A DNA stretch of 51,135 nucleotides from an uncultured Lachnospiraceae bacterium (GTDB lineage: Bacteria > Bacillota > Clostridia > Lachnospirales > Lachnospiraceae), in NCBI GenBank assembly GCA_910577955.1, contig CAJTNC010000018.1, positions 1 to 51,135 of the forward strand, written 5' to 3'. Under the pieces are notes generated by a model, which was not told where the DNA came from, ran no database searches, and was given only the letters and a program-made list of their open reading frames with translations. The translations under genes and the position numbers were made by a program. Shown one piece after another: positions 18,673-27,581 of the stretch (its first letter is position 1; each line of letters starts with the position of its first letter).

Positions 18673-19407
18673 ATGCAGTTTGTAATATGTGATGACAACG
18701 CAAAAAATCTGGCTGAACTGGAAGAGATGTTTTTCCGATACATCGCCCGCTTTCACGGCCTTTCTTTTGACATAGAAAAATTTTCAGATGCCTCTTTGCT
18801 ATTACATAAAATACAACACCAATCCCCCGCGGACATCTACATACTGGATATTGTTATGGCTCAAATATCCGGCATTGATCTCGGACGGGAAATCAGAAAA
18901 AGAAGCGATAAAAGCATTATTATCTACATCACCGCATCCGACAGCTTCGCTCTGGAAGCTTACGATCTTTTGGCGATAAGGTATCTCTTAAAACCGGTAG
19001 ACGAGAACCGTTTTTTTGAAGCTCTGGATTACGCTCTCTCCCACATTCAGGAGAAAAAAGATTCTGTATTTACCGTTAAAACAAAAAACGGCTTAGTATC
19101 CATTCCTTACCACGAAATTGAATATATTGAAAACTCTGCCAGAAGACTGAATATACATCTGACAGACGGAAGCAGGATCACAAGCGTCTATGTGCGAAGA
19201 GCTTTTGAGGAGGAAGTAAAAGAGTTTTTGCATAACGAGAATTTTTTGTGTGTCCACAAATCTTTTTTGATCAACCTAAACCATATGAGAAAACTAAGCC
19301 AAAACAATGTGGTAATGACCAGCGGCGCCATCATACCGGTCAGCAGAAGAAATGCTTTTCAGGCAAAAAAGAACTATTTAATGTTTATTTCCAATCAACA
19401 TAAATGA
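18673..19407 (+). CDS. LytTR-family response regulator (AgrA-like)
   Basis: A 244-residue regulator. The receiver domain (1-120) has the acidic pair D7-D8, phosphoacceptor D59 (YILDIVM), T87 and K107 (LLKPVD). A LytTR DNA-binding domain (about 140-240) follows, with the family's typical VHKSFLINLNHM stretch. The start is the ATG after GGAAAGGATC; a longer frame from 18580 would begin inside the promoter. The next gene is a GHKL-type kinase, so the pair forms an AgrA/AgrC-like quorum or peptide-sensing system, although no peptide precursor or processing protease is seen nearby. LytTR regulators commonly control surface or secreted factors; the targets here are unknown. Confidence 0.93.
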   Translation: MQFVICDDNAKNLAELEEMFFRYIARFHGLSFDIEKFSDASLLLHKIQHQSPADIYILDIVMAQISGIDLGREIRKRSDKSIIIYITASDSFALEAYDLLAIRYLLKPVDENRFFEALDYALSHIQEKKDSVFTVKTKNGLVSIPYHEIEYIENSARRLNIHLTDGSRITSVYVRRAFEEEVKEFLHNENFLCVHKSFLINLNHMRKLSQNNVVMTSGAIIPVSRRNAFQAKKNYLMFISNQHK

Positions 19408-19421
19408 GAGGACCAGATACC

Positions 19422-20711
19422 ATGCAATATTTTACATCCATATCCTACGTCATCAGCCATGTTTTCCTGATACTGTTTATTTATCTGTTTATCATACACC
19501 GCTATTCCAAAATAGCAACCGGGGCAATCTGCTTCTTTTTATTTCTGATATTAAGAGTGCTGGATCTATTTAAGTTGATTATATTTCCCGACAGCAATCT
19601 GTGCTATGTCATCACAACCATTCTTCAGATCCTTTTCACTCAGGCCACTCCTCTTCTCATCTCCGGAAAACGGAGCGGTCAGGTTCTGTTTGTCGGTCTT
19701 TCCGCCTCCAACTATGTCATAGCGGGATCCGTTTTCGCGGCAGTCTTAAAAATATACACGGACAATACCGCTCTTGCTCTGACCGGAAGTTTCGCCATGC
19801 ATCTTGGAATTTTATTGATTTTGTTTTTTACAATAAGAGAGAACTGCCTAAAATCCCAACGAGAGGATTCTGAAAAGTGCTGGTGGGAACTGTGTCTGAT
19901 TCCCGTATTTTTTTATTGCAGCTTTTCCTTCACTGCATTTTTTCCCACTACGCTTTACGATAATCCCGACAATATTCCGGGCATTCTGTTTATTGTCATC
20001 ACCATGTTTGTATCCTATATTGTCGTAATCCGTTATCTGGAGAGTGAATCCAGACGAAATGCTTTCTACTGGAAAAACATGATTCAGGAATCTTATATTC
20101 AAGGTCTGGAAAACAGATATTATCTTGTGGAACGTGCAGAACAGAATCTCAAAATATTGCACCATGATATTCGCCACTATTCCGGAATCATCGATTCCCT
20201 GTTAGCTCAGAAAAATTATGAGGAGATCAGAGAGATCAATAGACGCGTCAGTCGGATAGCGCAGGAAAACAAAGTGGTAGAATACTGCAGTAATCTGATC
20301 GTCAATACGATTCTTGCCAACATGATGGAGAAAGCGCGGCTTTTCGATATCAAAGTAAAGCTTGATGCCAAAATACCGAAAGAGATACCCGTGGACGCTT
20401 ACGAACTAACCCTTGTGGTCGCGAACTTATTTGAAAACGCCGTTTACTGTGTGAAAAATTTTACAAAAGAAAAAAGATATATTGAAATAACTGTTCATTG
20501 CCTGCAAGACCACCTGTTCATCCAGACAAAAAATGAGTACGAAGGTGATATCCTGCTTGATGCCTCCACAGGTCTGCCCAAAAGCAAAAAAAGCGGAAAT
20601 CATGGCCTTGGAATGCAAAGTATACTGGCATTCTCCGAAAAGACCGGCGGCACCATAGGCTGTTATCCAGACAACGGAATCTTCCATATTATGATGTTTT
20701 CCAAATTTTAA
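19422..20711 (+). CDS. GHKL sensor histidine kinase (AgrC-like)
   Basis: A 429-residue membrane kinase. Six or seven hydrophobic segments fill roughly residues 1-210. Then a dimerisation helix carries the phosphoacceptor histidine in HHDIRHYSG. A GHKL ATPase domain has the N-box in VANLFENAVYC and a G-box GNHGLGM. The CxxE-type asparagine replacement typical of AgrC kinases is present. The start is the ATG at 19422, preceded by GAGGA; an earlier ATG at 19404 overlaps the regulator's stop. It should phosphorylate the LytTR regulator encoded immediately upstream. The membrane domain is the kind that binds extracellular peptides, but the ligand is not encoded recognisably in this window. Confidence 0.9.
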   Translation: MQYFTSISYVISHVFLILFIYLFIIHRYSKIATGAICFFLFLILRVLDLFKLIIFPDSNLCYVITTILQILFTQATPLLISGKRSGQVLFVGLSASNYVIAGSVFAAVLKIYTDNTALALTGSFAMHLGILLILFFTIRENCLKSQREDSEKCWWELCLIPVFFYCSFSFTAFFPTTLYDNPDNIPGILFIVITMFVSYIVVIRYLESESRRNAFYWKNMIQESYIQGLENRYYLVERAEQNLKILHHDIRHYSGIIDSLLAQKNYEEIREINRRVSRIAQENKVVEYCSNLIVNTILANMMEKARLFDIKVKLDAKIPKEIPVDAYELTLVVANLFENAVYCVKNFTKEKRYIEITVHCLQDHLFIQTKNEYEGDILLDASTGLPKSKKSGNHGLGMQSILAFSEKTGGTIGCYPDNGIFHIMMFSKF

Positions 20712-20749
20712 TTCTCCATCCGGCAGGCAGAACCATTCGGCTTCTAACC

Positions 20750-21229
20750 TCATTTATGGTACGGACATCCGTTTATGATTCGAAAGGCCCGGTAGATCTG
20801 TTCCGCCAAAATCACCCGCATCAACTGGTGCGGAAAGGTCATGTCCGAAAAACTAAGTTTCAGATCTGCTCTCGCAGATACAGAAGAATGCAGTCCATTG
20901 GATCCTCCGATAATAAAAACAAGCTGGCTTTTTCCCGTGAGAGCAAGATTTTCCAGCTTTTTTGCAAACTGCTCCGAATCATATTTTTTTCCGGCAATTT
21001 CCAGCGTGATAACAAAACTATTATCACGCAGCCTTTTTAAAATACGCTCCGCTTCCTTTTCCATGATCGCACAAACCTGCGCCAAAGAGGCGTTCTCCGG
21101 CGCAGGTTCATCTGCAACTTCCATGATTTCCAAGCGGCAGTAGCGCCCCAGCCGTTTCTGATATTCAGCTAACGCCTCTCTGTAAAAAGATTCCTTGATC
21201 TTTCCCACCGCCAGTATTGTAATGTTCAT
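20750..21229 (-). CDS. rlmH: 23S rRNA (pseudouridine1915-N3)-methyltransferase RlmH
   Basis: A 159-residue SPOUT-class methyltransferase that methylates pseudouridine 1915 in helix 69 of 23S rRNA on assembled 70S ribosomes, using S-adenosylmethionine. The hallmark C-terminal knot is present, with FIIGGSNG and the terminal YRAFRIINGCPYHK. The length is exactly that of the family. It is the last gene of a co-directional run, 5 bp after the zinc-ribbon protein, and faces the kinase gene convergently. Confidence 0.97.
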   Translation of the reverse strand: MNITILAVGKIKESFYREALAEYQKRLGRYCRLEIMEVADEPAPENASLAQVCAIMEKEAERILKRLRDNSFVITLEIAGKKYDSEQFAKKLENLALTGKSQLVFIIGGSNGLHSSVSARADLKLSFSDMTFPHQLMRVILAEQIYRAFRIINGCPYHK

Positions 21230-21234
21230 GTTTT

Positions 21235-21969
21235 TTATTTATCCCCGTCAAAAATATCCTGATAATGTTTATCCAAAAATCTGTCCATATAGCCTTCATT
21301 CAGATTTAAGAAGCGTTCTGACAACAGCTCTTTCATTTTATCAAAGCGCTTAAAATATTTTTGCTCCTCGCTGAAAGCCGCTTCTTCTTCCGCAAAAAGA
21401 CCATCGTCTACCTTTTCCGCAGTGACATACTCCACAAACCATTTTTCAAGTTCTCTCGTCAATTCCTTTTCTGATTCTGCCTTTTTTGCATATTTCCCGG
21501 CATTTTTCATGGAAACCAAACCCATGATCACAAAAAACAGGAACATTGCGCCCAGAATGCCCAAAATCATATATCTGGTTGATTCGTTCAACGGCAGTTT
21601 GATCACATCGCAAAAGCAGAGTATGATCGCCGCGATTCCGAGCGTCCCGACACCAAGAAGTGTATACGCCGAAGACCTGTTATCCGCCGCTTTCTCCTCA
21701 TAGTTCTGATAGACGCCCCTGAAAGTTTCCTCCGTCTCTTTCTTTTCATTCCCGGCCGCTTCTTCCGTTTCGGCACTGCCTTCCCCGTCGTTTTCTGCTT
21801 CCTTCGACAACTCACTGTAAGCAGCAAGCTCCTCTTTCAGCGCATCCTCTCTGGCCGCATTCTGACACTTTTCCCATTCATCCAGAGAATCCACAAGTTC
21901 TGTACCGCAGTCTGCACAGACTTTGATCCCTTCATAGTACTCGTTCTTACATTTTGGACACCAAGGCAT
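21235..21969 (-). CDS. zinc-ribbon membrane protein (244 aa)
   Basis: The N-terminal zinc ribbon is built from two Cys pairs (CPKC near residue 4 and CADC near residue 18). An acidic helical linker follows, then two membrane segments (about 115-135 and 143-165), and a C-terminal charged helical domain. I place the start at the ATG giving MPWCPKC, three codons inside a GTG-initiated frame, because the MPWCPKCKNEY opening is typical of these proteins in Clostridia. The function is unknown. It sits between a SIMPL protein and rlmH and is probably co-transcribed. Confidence 0.8.
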   Translation of the reverse strand: MPWCPKCKNEYYEGIKVCADCGTELVDSLDEWEKCQNAAREDALKEELAAYSELSKEAENDGEGSAETEEAAGNEKKETEETFRGVYQNYEEKAADNRSSAYTLLGVGTLGIAAIILCFCDVIKLPLNESTRYMILGILGAMFLFFVIMGLVSMKNAGKYAKKAESEKELTRELEKWFVEYVTAEKVDDGLFAEEEAAFSEEQKYFKRFDKMKELLSERFLNLNEGYMDRFLDKHYQDIFDGDK

Positions 21970-22015
21970 CCCGCTCACCCCCCAAACCTTCTCTTTTGTT
22001 CCGACAAAACTGTGT

Positions 22016-22774
22016 CTAATGCACTGTATAATTCAACCGCACTGTGATAGACGCTGTCTTATCTTTCGCACTGGTATTAAAAGTTCCCCCGTAACTGTAG
22101 TCCTCCGTGCTGGAATAGGCGCCTGTGATCTGAAATACACCCAGATTTGCAGATAACAGTTCCCCGGTCTGACATCCTGCATTCTGCGCCATGATATCGA
22201 TTCGTTCTTTAGCGTTTTTTGTCGCCTCCTCAATGAGCTGCAGCTTCAGCTCATCCAGTTTTGTGTAATAGTATTCCGGCGCATCGGAAATAATCTCCAC
22301 ACCGGAATTGATCAGTTCCGTACACTCATTGGAAATATTCGTGATCTTTTCCACATCATAGGAACTTACCGCAAAAGACTGAGTCAGCTCGTACCCGTCG
22401 TCCTCATAACCCATATACTCCCCTGCTTCACTGTATATCTCTTTGGTCAGTTCCCTGATATAGACGGAGTAAAAGGTCATTTCATCTGCGGATATTCCGT
22501 TATCCTCAAAATACTTTTTTACAAGTTCCGCATTTTTTTCAATCTCTGCATAAGCCTCTTTGGAAGTGCCGCCGCGAACCGAGAAACTTCCCCGCCAAAC
22601 TGCCAAATCAGACTCAAAATCCACGCTGGCGGAACCGGTGGCTGAAAGCCCTTCCCCGGCCCTGCCAAGTTTTGCCTCTTTTAACCCGTCTGTGCCGATC
22701 ACCACACAGATGATCGCGCAGATTCCTGCAATACATGCAATAATAACAGATCTATATTCTTTAAACTTCTCCAT
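22016..22774 (-). CDS. SIMPL (DUF541) domain exported protein
   Basis: A 252-residue protein with an N-terminal membrane anchor or signal (about residues 8-28). A SIMPL domain (DUF541, formerly YggE-like) follows, recognised by the GLSATGSASVDFESDLAVW opening strand and the C-terminal SITVRLNYTV strand. SIMPL proteins form periplasmic or surface oligomers; roles in oxidative stress have been suggested in other bacteria. The start chosen (ATG at 22774) overlaps the nfnB stop by 14 bp, which implies translational coupling. An in-frame ATG at 22798 is also possible. Confidence 0.85.
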   Translation of the reverse strand: MEKFKEYRSVIIACIAGICAIICVVIGTDGLKEAKLGRAGEGLSATGSASVDFESDLAVWRGSFSVRGGTSKEAYAEIEKNAELVKKYFEDNGISADEMTFYSVYIRELTKEIYSEAGEYMGYEDDGYELTQSFAVSSYDVEKITNISNECTELINSGVEIISDAPEYYYTKLDELKLQLIEEATKNAKERIDIMAQNAGCQTGELLSANLGVFQITGAYSSTEDYSYGGTFNTSAKDKTASITVRLNYTVH

Positions 22775-24161
22775 CTTCGCACCCCGACAAATACTCATGG
22801 ATTCCCTGAGCTGCGCTCTTTCCGGCTCCCATTGCCAGAATAACCGTAGCCGCGCCCGTCACGGCGTCGCCTCCCGCGTACACGCCTTCTTTCGATGTCG
22901 CGCCGTTTTCTTCCTTCGCCACAATACATTTCCAACGATTCGTCTCAAGCCCCTCGGTGGTAGAAGAAATCAACGGATTCGGAGAAGTCCCGAGAGACAT
23001 AATGACGGTATCCACTTCTATCACATACTCGGAATCCGGAATCACTACAGGTCTTCTTCTGCCGGATTCGTCGGGTTCTCCAAGCTCCATACGCACACAT
23101 TTGATGCCGTTTACCCAACCGTTATCGTCTGTCAGAATTTCCACCGGATTTGTCAGCAGATGGAAAATAATGCCTTCCTCCTTTGCATGGTGTACCTCTT
23201 CCACTCTGGCCGGCAGTTCTTCCTCCGAACGTCTGTATACAATATACACTTCCGATCCCAGACGAAGAGCTGTTCTCGCAGCATCCATCGCCACGTTGCC
23301 GCCGCCTACGACCGCCACTTTCTTTCCTCTCATAATGGGTGTGTTGGAATCCTCTCTGAAAGCTTTCATCAGATTGCTTCTGGTCAGATATTCGTTGGCA
23401 GAGAACACACCATTGGCACTTTCCCCGGGAATCCCCATAAATTTCGGAAGTCCCGCGCCCGAACCGATAAAGACAGCGTCAAACCCCTCCTCCGTCATCA
23501 GTTGATCCACGGTCACGGCCTTTCCGATTACCACGTCCGTTTCAATCTTTACGCCGAGAGCCTTCACATTTTCAATCTCTTTCTGAACCACATCCTCTTT
23601 CGGCAGTCTGAACTCCGGAATCCCGTAAACAAGCACACCGCCGGCCTCATGCAGCGCTTCAAAGATTGTAACATCATATCCCAATCTGGCCAGATCTCCC
23701 GCACAGGTCAATCCCGCAGGGCCGGAACCGATGACCGCCACCTTCTTGTTCAGCTTTTCCTCCGCCCCTTCCGGTACAATGCCGTTTTCTCTCGCCCAGT
23801 CGGCCGTAAAACGCTCCAGCTTTCCGATAGAAACCGGCTCGCCCTTGATCCCTCTGATACACTTTCCCTCACACTGGCTCTCCTGAGGACAGACACGTCC
23901 GCAGACTGCGGGAAGAGCTGAAGATTTGCTGATCACCTGATATGCCGCCTCGATGTCACCGCCTTTTACTTTCTCGATAAAACCGGGGATATCGATGGCC
24001 ACCGGACATCCCTTAACACACTGTGCGTTTTTACAGCCGATACATCTGGAAGCCTCTTCCATCGCCTCTTCCTTGTTATAGCCCAGACACACCTCTTCAA
24101 AGTTCGTCGCTCTCACTTTCGCATCCTGTTCCCTGACAGGTACCTTTTTTAATACGTCCAT
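22761..24161 (-). CDS. nfnB: NfnB: electron-bifurcating NADPH:ferredoxin/NAD oxidoreductase beta subunit
   Basis: A 466-residue flavoprotein homologous to the glutamate synthase small subunit. The N-terminus binds two [4Fe-4S] clusters (CIGCKNAQCVKGCP near 41 and CPQESQCEGKC near 91). An FAD-binding GSGPAGL motif (near 146) and an NADPH-binding GGGNVAMD motif (near 288) follow. Together with the adjacent NfnA it forms the cytosolic NfnAB complex, which couples exergonic and endergonic electron transfer between NADPH, NAD+ and ferredoxin. An alternative annotation as GltA is common, but no glutamate synthase large subunit is nearby, and the partner gene and length (family about 465) fit NfnB. 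Confidence 0.92.
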   Translation of the reverse strand: MDVLKKVPVREQDAKVRATNFEEVCLGYNKEEAMEEASRCIGCKNAQCVKGCPVAIDIPGFIEKVKGGDIEAAYQVISKSSALPAVCGRVCPQESQCEGKCIRGIKGEPVSIGKLERFTADWARENGIVPEGAEEKLNKKVAVIGSGPAGLTCAGDLARLGYDVTIFEALHEAGGVLVYGIPEFRLPKEDVVQKEIENVKALGVKIETDVVIGKAVTVDQLMTEEGFDAVFIGSGAGLPKFMGIPGESANGVFSANEYLTRSNLMKAFREDSNTPIMRGKKVAVVGGGNVAMDAARTALRLGSEVYIVYRRSEEELPARVEEVHHAKEEGIIFHLLTNPVEILTDDNGWVNGIKCVRMELGEPDESGRRRPVVIPDSEYVIEVDTVIMSLGTSPNPLISSTTEGLETNRWKCIVAKEENGATSKEGVYAGGDAVTGAATVILAMGAGKSAAQGIHEYLSGCEDGEV

Positions 24162-24238
24162 CTATCTTGAACCTACCTTTCTTTCTCCAAGTATGTTTAC
24201 CGCCCTCTGAAATCCGCTTCCGGCAACATACGGTCATC

Positions 24239-25117
24239 TCAGCCGCAGTTTCCGCAGCCGCCGTGATGGGTATCTCCCTCCTGCTGGCGCAGCATCGCTC
24301 TGCCCTCCTCGGTCTTATACTGCTGCTGGCGTTTCATAGCATTATCAAAATCCACAAGATGGCCGTCAAACTCCGGTCCGTCCACACAGGCAAACTTCAC
24401 TTCGCCTCCCACAAGCACCCGGCAGGCGCCGCACATTCCAGTGCCGTCCACCATGATCGGATTTAAAGAAACTACAGTGGGAAGATTTAACTCTTTTGTC
24501 AATTTGCAGACAAACTTCATCATGATCATCGGCCCGATAGCAATACAGACATCGTACTGTTTTCCCTCGTTTATCAAATCCTCGATCACTTTGGTTACCA
24601 TACCTGATCTGCCGTATGAGCCGTCGTCCGTCGTAATATAGAGATTTCCGGCAACCGCTTTCATCTCTTTTTCCATGATCAGAATATCTTTCGTCTTTGC
24701 CCCCACGATCACATCGGCGGCAATCCCCTGTTCTTTTAACCATTTTACCTGAGGGTATACCGGAGCCGTTCCGACGCCGCCCGCCACAAACAGGATCTTT
24801 TTGCTTCTCAGGGATTCCATATCTTCCTCACAGAGTTCCGAAGGACATCCGAGAGGCCCCACAAAATCCCGAAAACTATCGCCTTTATTCAGTGTTGTCA
24901 TTCTCTGCGTTTCCGCGCCTACCACCTGAAATACGATCATCACGGTCCCGTTTTCCCTGTCGTAATCGCAAATCGTCAACGGAATACGCTCTCCCTCTTC
25001 ATCCATGCGGACGATCACAAACTGTCCCGGCAGACAATTTTTTGCAACTCTCTCTGCTTTCACCACCATCTGATAAATCGTGTCATTCAACTGCACCTTT
25101 TCCAAAATTTCAAACAT
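24239..25117 (-). CDS. nfnA: NfnA: bifurcating oxidoreductase alpha subunit (FAD, [2Fe-2S])
   Basis: A 292-residue ferredoxin reductase-type protein. The N-terminal FAD domain has GQFVIVRMDEEGERIPLTI, and the NAD-binding domain has LFVAGGVGTAPVYP. C-terminal cysteines in DGTGMCGACRV and VKFACVDGPEFD bind a [2Fe-2S] cluster. The extreme C-terminus carries a further GGCGNCG motif. The start is the ATG at 25117, 36 nt inside the longest frame, after GGGGA. It is 77 bp upstream of nfnB and on the same strand. Similar proteins act as dihydroorotate dehydrogenase electron-transfer subunits (PyrK) or SudB; the NfnB neighbour settles the assignment here. Confidence 0.92.
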   Translation of the reverse strand: MFEILEKVQLNDTIYQMVVKAERVAKNCLPGQFVIVRMDEEGERIPLTICDYDRENGTVMIVFQVVGAETQRMTTLNKGDSFRDFVGPLGCPSELCEEDMESLRSKKILFVAGGVGTAPVYPQVKWLKEQGIAADVIVGAKTKDILIMEKEMKAVAGNLYITTDDGSYGRSGMVTKVIEDLINEGKQYDVCIAIGPMIMMKFVCKLTKELNLPTVVSLNPIMVDGTGMCGACRVLVGGEVKFACVDGPEFDGHLVDFDNAMKRQQQYKTEEGRAMLRQQEGDTHHGGCGNCG

Positions 25118-25170
25118 AGCAGTCCCCTTTTCTTTCTTTTTATGTATGATCAAAACGGTATTACCGCTTT

Positions 25171-26643
25171 TTATCCTTCTGTCCCTGCCTCTTGCGCCAT
25201 ATCCCCCAATCCCTGCCGCAAAAGTTCTGTAGTCAGCGCAAAATTACTGGTACGGGCATCATACTGCGTCCCGTAAAGCGGCAGATTATATAACCCCACC
25301 GCGTAATAACTGCCCGTTTTCACCCGACTTCCGTCAGTGTCCTCTATATATTCGGAAAAAATATAGAAATCCCCTTCGTCCACAATGTTCACACAGCAGG
25401 CGAACACATAGATCATCTTTCTCGGATCTTCCTCTGAAATTGTTCCGTCCATATCAATGATGCGGCCCGCGTCCAGCAGATAACGCAGCACAACGTTCTG
25501 CGCGTCCTCCTTCGTATAGTCGGTGATCAATTCTAAGTGATAATTCCGCACTGTCACTTCACTGGAAACGCCGTTTTCATCAATTGCCACAAATTTAAAC
25601 GTACTGTCCCCAAGAGGCATAGCCAAAAAACCGTTGTATATACTGCTGAGCCCGTCCGGCTCGCTGCCGTCTGTCGTATAATAGATCTGACACCCTTCCT
25701 CCGCTTCCACCTGAAGCATCTGCGGCGTGTAAAAATCTCCGCTGTAAGCGTTTATCTCCGGAGCGAAAGGCATGGAGACATCAATCTGGTAAAAAGCTTT
25801 TGCATAAGCGCTTTTAATACCGTATTCATTGACAAATACCGCCGTTATCTCATACTCGCCCGTCTCCAAAAAGATGGGGGAAGTGTACTCTTCCGAATAC
25901 TTGTCGGGATTGCTCCCGTCCGTAGTATAATAGATATGTCCGCTTGTATTGCTCAGGATCTTTAACGGAACCACTTCGTTGTAAGCGCCCTCAACGTAAT
26001 TAAATTCCGGCGTATTCGCCATATAATATATATACTTTTCCTGAACTGAACTTTCGGGGCAATCCTGAAGCAGTGCATTGATCTGCTCATACTGCCCTTT
26101 CCCCTTATAATAAGCGACGATCTGGTCGTATCCCTGCACCAGCCTTTCTCTGGAAATCCCCTCATGGCTTACCAGTTCGTACAGATTCTCCACGTAGGAC
26201 TGCTCGTCGCCCATTGCCTGATAACAGGCGATTATCTCCATTTTTATCTCTTCAAAGCTTCCGCCGGTCTCCTCGGCACTGCGCAAATTTGCAAGAGCCG
26301 TCTCATAATTTCCCGCCTCTTTTTCCGCCATCGCCGCTTTGTATAGATATTCTGCCGAATGAAAATAGGCGTTGACGGAAAAATATCCCACAAGAACGAT
26401 CAACGCAAACACAAAAATGCATCCAAGGCTGAGTACAAAAAGATTTTTTTGCTTTTCACGCCTGCTTTCTGCAGACTCTTCTTTCTTTTCTTCTGTCAGC
26501 GATTCCGCCACACCGGAGAGTGATTCTGTTATGCTGTTTTCCACTTCAGGCTCGAAATCCGGCACAATACGCACTTCCATACCGCAGCTGTCGCAGTAAA
26601 GATGGCCCTCCGGAATTTCCCTGCCGCATTCAGGGCATACCAT
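25171..26643 (-). CDS. zinc-ribbon, TPR-like, chitobiase-C-domain membrane protein
   Basis: A 490-residue protein. A cytoplasmic zinc ribbon (CPEC near 3, CDSC near 17) and an acidic linker lead to one membrane segment (about 69-90). Outside, a helical repeat region (about 95-205) is followed by two chitobiase/hexosaminidase C-terminal-type beta domains (about 215-288 and 300-370), each with the characteristic IYYTTDGSxPD. A C-terminal alpha/beta domain (about 375-480) follows. There is no catalytic domain; such beta modules usually bind polymers or act as spacers. It sits between folD and nfnA with short gaps. The function is unknown; a surface-sensing or scaffold role is inference. Confidence 0.82.
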   Translation of the reverse strand: MVCPECGREIPEGHLYCDSCGMEVRIVPDFEPEVENSITESLSGVAESLTEEKKEESAESRREKQKNLFVLSLGCIFVFALIVLVGYFSVNAYFHSAEYLYKAAMAEKEAGNYETALANLRSAEETGGSFEEIKMEIIACYQAMGDEQSYVENLYELVSHEGISRERLVQGYDQIVAYYKGKGQYEQINALLQDCPESSVQEKYIYYMANTPEFNYVEGAYNEVVPLKILSNTSGHIYYTTDGSNPDKYSEEYTSPIFLETGEYEITAVFVNEYGIKSAYAKAFYQIDVSMPFAPEINAYSGDFYTPQMLQVEAEEGCQIYYTTDGSEPDGLSSIYNGFLAMPLGDSTFKFVAIDENGVSSEVTVRNYHLELITDYTKEDAQNVVLRYLLDAGRIIDMDGTISEEDPRKMIYVFACCVNIVDEGDFYIFSEYIEDTDGSRVKTGSYYAVGLYNLPLYGTQYDARTSNFALTTELLRQGLGDMAQEAGTEG

Positions 26644-26694
26644 GAAACTCTCTCCTTTCGCTGTTTTTTAACTTTAATCAGTATAGCACACTTT

Positions 26695-27540
26695 TTATTC
26701 TACGTCTACCGACCCAATACAATTGCTCATCAGCATTGCGATGGTCATAGGTCCTACGCCCCCCGGCACAGGCGTGATCGCACTGCACTTTGGCGCCACA
26801 CTGTCGAAATCCACATCGCCGCACAGTTTCCCGTTCTCATTCCTGTGGATTCCCACATCGATGACAACAGCGCCCTCCTTCACATAGTCGGCCGTGATAA
26901 ATTTAGGCTTACCTACAGCGGCCACAAGAATATCCGCCCGCCTTGCCACTTCTTTTAAATCAGCTGTCTTAGAGTGACAGACAGTCACCGTCCCGTTTTC
27001 AGCAAGCAAAAGGAGCGCCGTGGGTTTGCCCACTATATTGCTTCTTCCTATGACGACGCACTCTTTCCCGGCGATCTCCACACTGCTTCTCTTTAAAAGC
27101 TGTATGATCCCTGCCGGCGTGCAGGGTACAAACCCCTTCTCTCCTGTGCAGAGCGCCCCGGCGTTCACCGGATGAAAACCGTCCACGTCCTTTTTCGTAT
27201 CAATGGCCTGAATCACTTTCTTTTCATCGATCTGATCCGGCAGCGGAAGCTGCACCAAAATACCGTTTACAGTCTTATCTGCGTTCAATTTCCCGATCAG
27301 CTCAAGCAATTGTTCCTCGCCTGTCTCCTCCGGCAGCTCATAGGATAAGGAACGAATGCCGCACTCTTCACAGGCGCGTTTTTTATTCCTCACATAGACG
27401 TCTGATGCCGGATCATTGCCCACCTGCACCACCGCCAGCGTGATTTCTGTCCCTTTTTTTCTGTACTCCTCCGCTTTGATGCGGCACTCTTCCTTAATCT
27501 GTCCGGAAACCGCTTTTCCATCTATGATCTGATAACTCAT
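26695..27540 (-). CDS. folD: FolD: methylenetetrahydrofolate dehydrogenase/cyclohydrolase
   Basis: A 281-residue bifunctional enzyme that interconverts 5,10-methylene-THF, methenyl-THF and 10-formyl-THF. The catalytic Tyr/Lys motif YVRNKKRACE, the GILVQLPLP signature, the dinucleotide-binding GRSNIVGKP and the C-terminal PVPGGVGPMTIAMLM are all visible. The start is the ATG at 27540 after AAAGGACGAG; a longer frame overlaps the fhs stop. It is directly downstream of fhs, which makes the upper methyl branch of one-carbon metabolism. No cyclohydrolase FchA is encoded here, consistent with FolD doing both steps. Confidence 0.97.
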   Translation of the reverse strand: MSYQIIDGKAVSGQIKEECRIKAEEYRKKGTEITLAVVQVGNDPASDVYVRNKKRACEECGIRSLSYELPEETGEEQLLELIGKLNADKTVNGILVQLPLPDQIDEKKVIQAIDTKKDVDGFHPVNAGALCTGEKGFVPCTPAGIIQLLKRSSVEIAGKECVVIGRSNIVGKPTALLLLAENGTVTVCHSKTADLKEVARRADILVAAVGKPKFITADYVKEGAVVIDVGIHRNENGKLCGDVDFDSVAPKCSAITPVPGGVGPMTIAMLMSNCIGSVDVE

Positions 27541-27581
27541 TTCTCGTCCTTTCTTTTTTGAGGCATCCGTCAATATCCGTA

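Noticed and set aside
18485..18703. 72-residue minus-strand frame upstream of the LytTR regulator
   Set aside because: It crosses the well-formed promoter and 5' end of the regulator and has no ribosome-binding site or family resemblance.
22560..23921. 453-residue plus-strand frame
   Set aside because: Antisense to nfnB and the SIMPL gene; composition is His/Arg/Ser-rich as expected of a shadow.
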